Assembly (NCBI GenBank): GCA_030453055.1 | Contig: JAKDLC010000119.1 | Location: 1 to 6,527, forward strand | Direction of reading: 5' to 3' | Length of the DNA stretch: 6,527 nt | Source of the DNA: Nitrosospira sp. | GTDB lineage: Bacteria; Pseudomonadota; Gammaproteobacteria; Burkholderiales; Nitrosomonadaceae | In this document: positions 6,209 to 6,527 of the stretch, piece by piece | Layout of the letters: each line of letters begins with the position of its first letter | Numbering within the stretch: the first letter of the stretch is position 1 | Notes under the pieces: generated by a model | What the model saw: the letters and a program-made list of their open reading frames with translations, nothing else | The model's database searches: none | Told to the model about the DNA's origin: nothing | Position numbers and translations under genes: made by a program

Positions 6209-6527
6209 ATGAACGATAAATGGGGATTAGTTGCTCTGACAGCCATGCTCACCGGCGTCGTCTCCATCGCCGGTTGCACGAAACCCGAAGACAGGGTGCA
6301 CGAGTCCTGGGTTGCGCCCCCCGCGGGAGAGATCATAGACGATAGCACGCTTGCAAGCACGATAAAATCCGCGTTGCTTGCCGACCCCGATGTCAAGGAT
6401 CTGGATGTGAAAATCGAGGCGCACAATGGCGAGGTCATGCTTAGCGGTTTTGTGGATAATCAAGCTCAGATGGATCGCGTAATCATGTTCGCGTGGATGG
6501 CCGAGGGAATCAAGAAAGTAGACAATA
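6209..6527 (+). CDS. BON-domain lipoprotein, 3' end beyond window
   Basis: The first 106 residues are present and the frame is open to the window edge. The N-terminus has Lys4, then a hydrophobic stretch (about 5-22) ending in a lipobox SIAGC with Cys23, so it is probably a lipid-anchored envelope protein. After a short linker with APPAG, residues 45-106 look like a BON domain. The pattern is DDSTLASTIKSALLADPDV, then LDVKIEAHNGEVMLSGFVDN, then a helix and GIKKVDN. These are the hydrophobic and glycine positions seen in OsmY-type BON domains, thought to bind phospholipid or other envelope surfaces. The start is supported by the GGAGGG site eight bases upstream. It lies 15 bases after miaA on the same strand. 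Whether a second BON domain follows, as in OsmY and DolP, cannot be seen. Confidence 0.85.
   Translation, partial: MNDKWGLVALTAMLTGVVSIAGCTKPEDRVHESWVAPPAGEIIDDSTLASTIKSALLADPDVKDLDVKIEAHNGEVMLSGFVDNQAQMDRVIMFAWMAEGIKKVDN

Overview
The window looks like a chromosomal housekeeping segment from a Gram-negative proteobacterium of moderately high GC. The best guess is a betaproteobacterium, perhaps of the Nitrosomonas/Nitrosospira type. This rests on LPS-specific genes (kdsC, lptC), a single-domain ispH and the style of the LptC and YajD sequences. The taxonomic guess is inference from protein character only. There is no sign of a mobile element, CRISPR array, tRNA or rRNA, and no intergenic stretch exceeds 170 bases.

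The left two thirds (139-4607) reads leftward on the minus strand. In transcription order it holds a divergent type I-beta DAHP-synthase-family gene (3495-4607), a BtuF-like periplasmic vitamin B12/metal-chelate binding protein joined to it by a 4-base ATGA overlap (2539-3498), ispH for the last step of the MEP isoprenoid pathway (1453-2397), kdsC for KDO 8-phosphate phosphatase (836-1360) and lptC for LPS transport (139-744). kdsC and lptC form the usual LPS pair. The first 138 bases should lead into lptA, but no convincing lptA start is visible there.

The right third (from about 4699) reads rightward. It holds a yajD-type HNH nuclease (4775-5155), the tRNA-modifying miaA (5204-6193) and the beginning of a BON-domain lipoprotein (6209 to the window end). 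The two halves diverge from a control region at 4608-4774, which contains a good sigma70-like promoter for the rightward genes and a weaker candidate -10 for the leftward ones.

Most of the window is ordinary. The parts worth a second look are the DAHP-synthase homologue, which has changes in and around the metal/PEP site, and its tight coupling to a solute-binding protein. Smaller oddities are the missing lptA start and the unusual neighbours of miaA and kdsC. I see no convincing evidence of a previously undescribed system.
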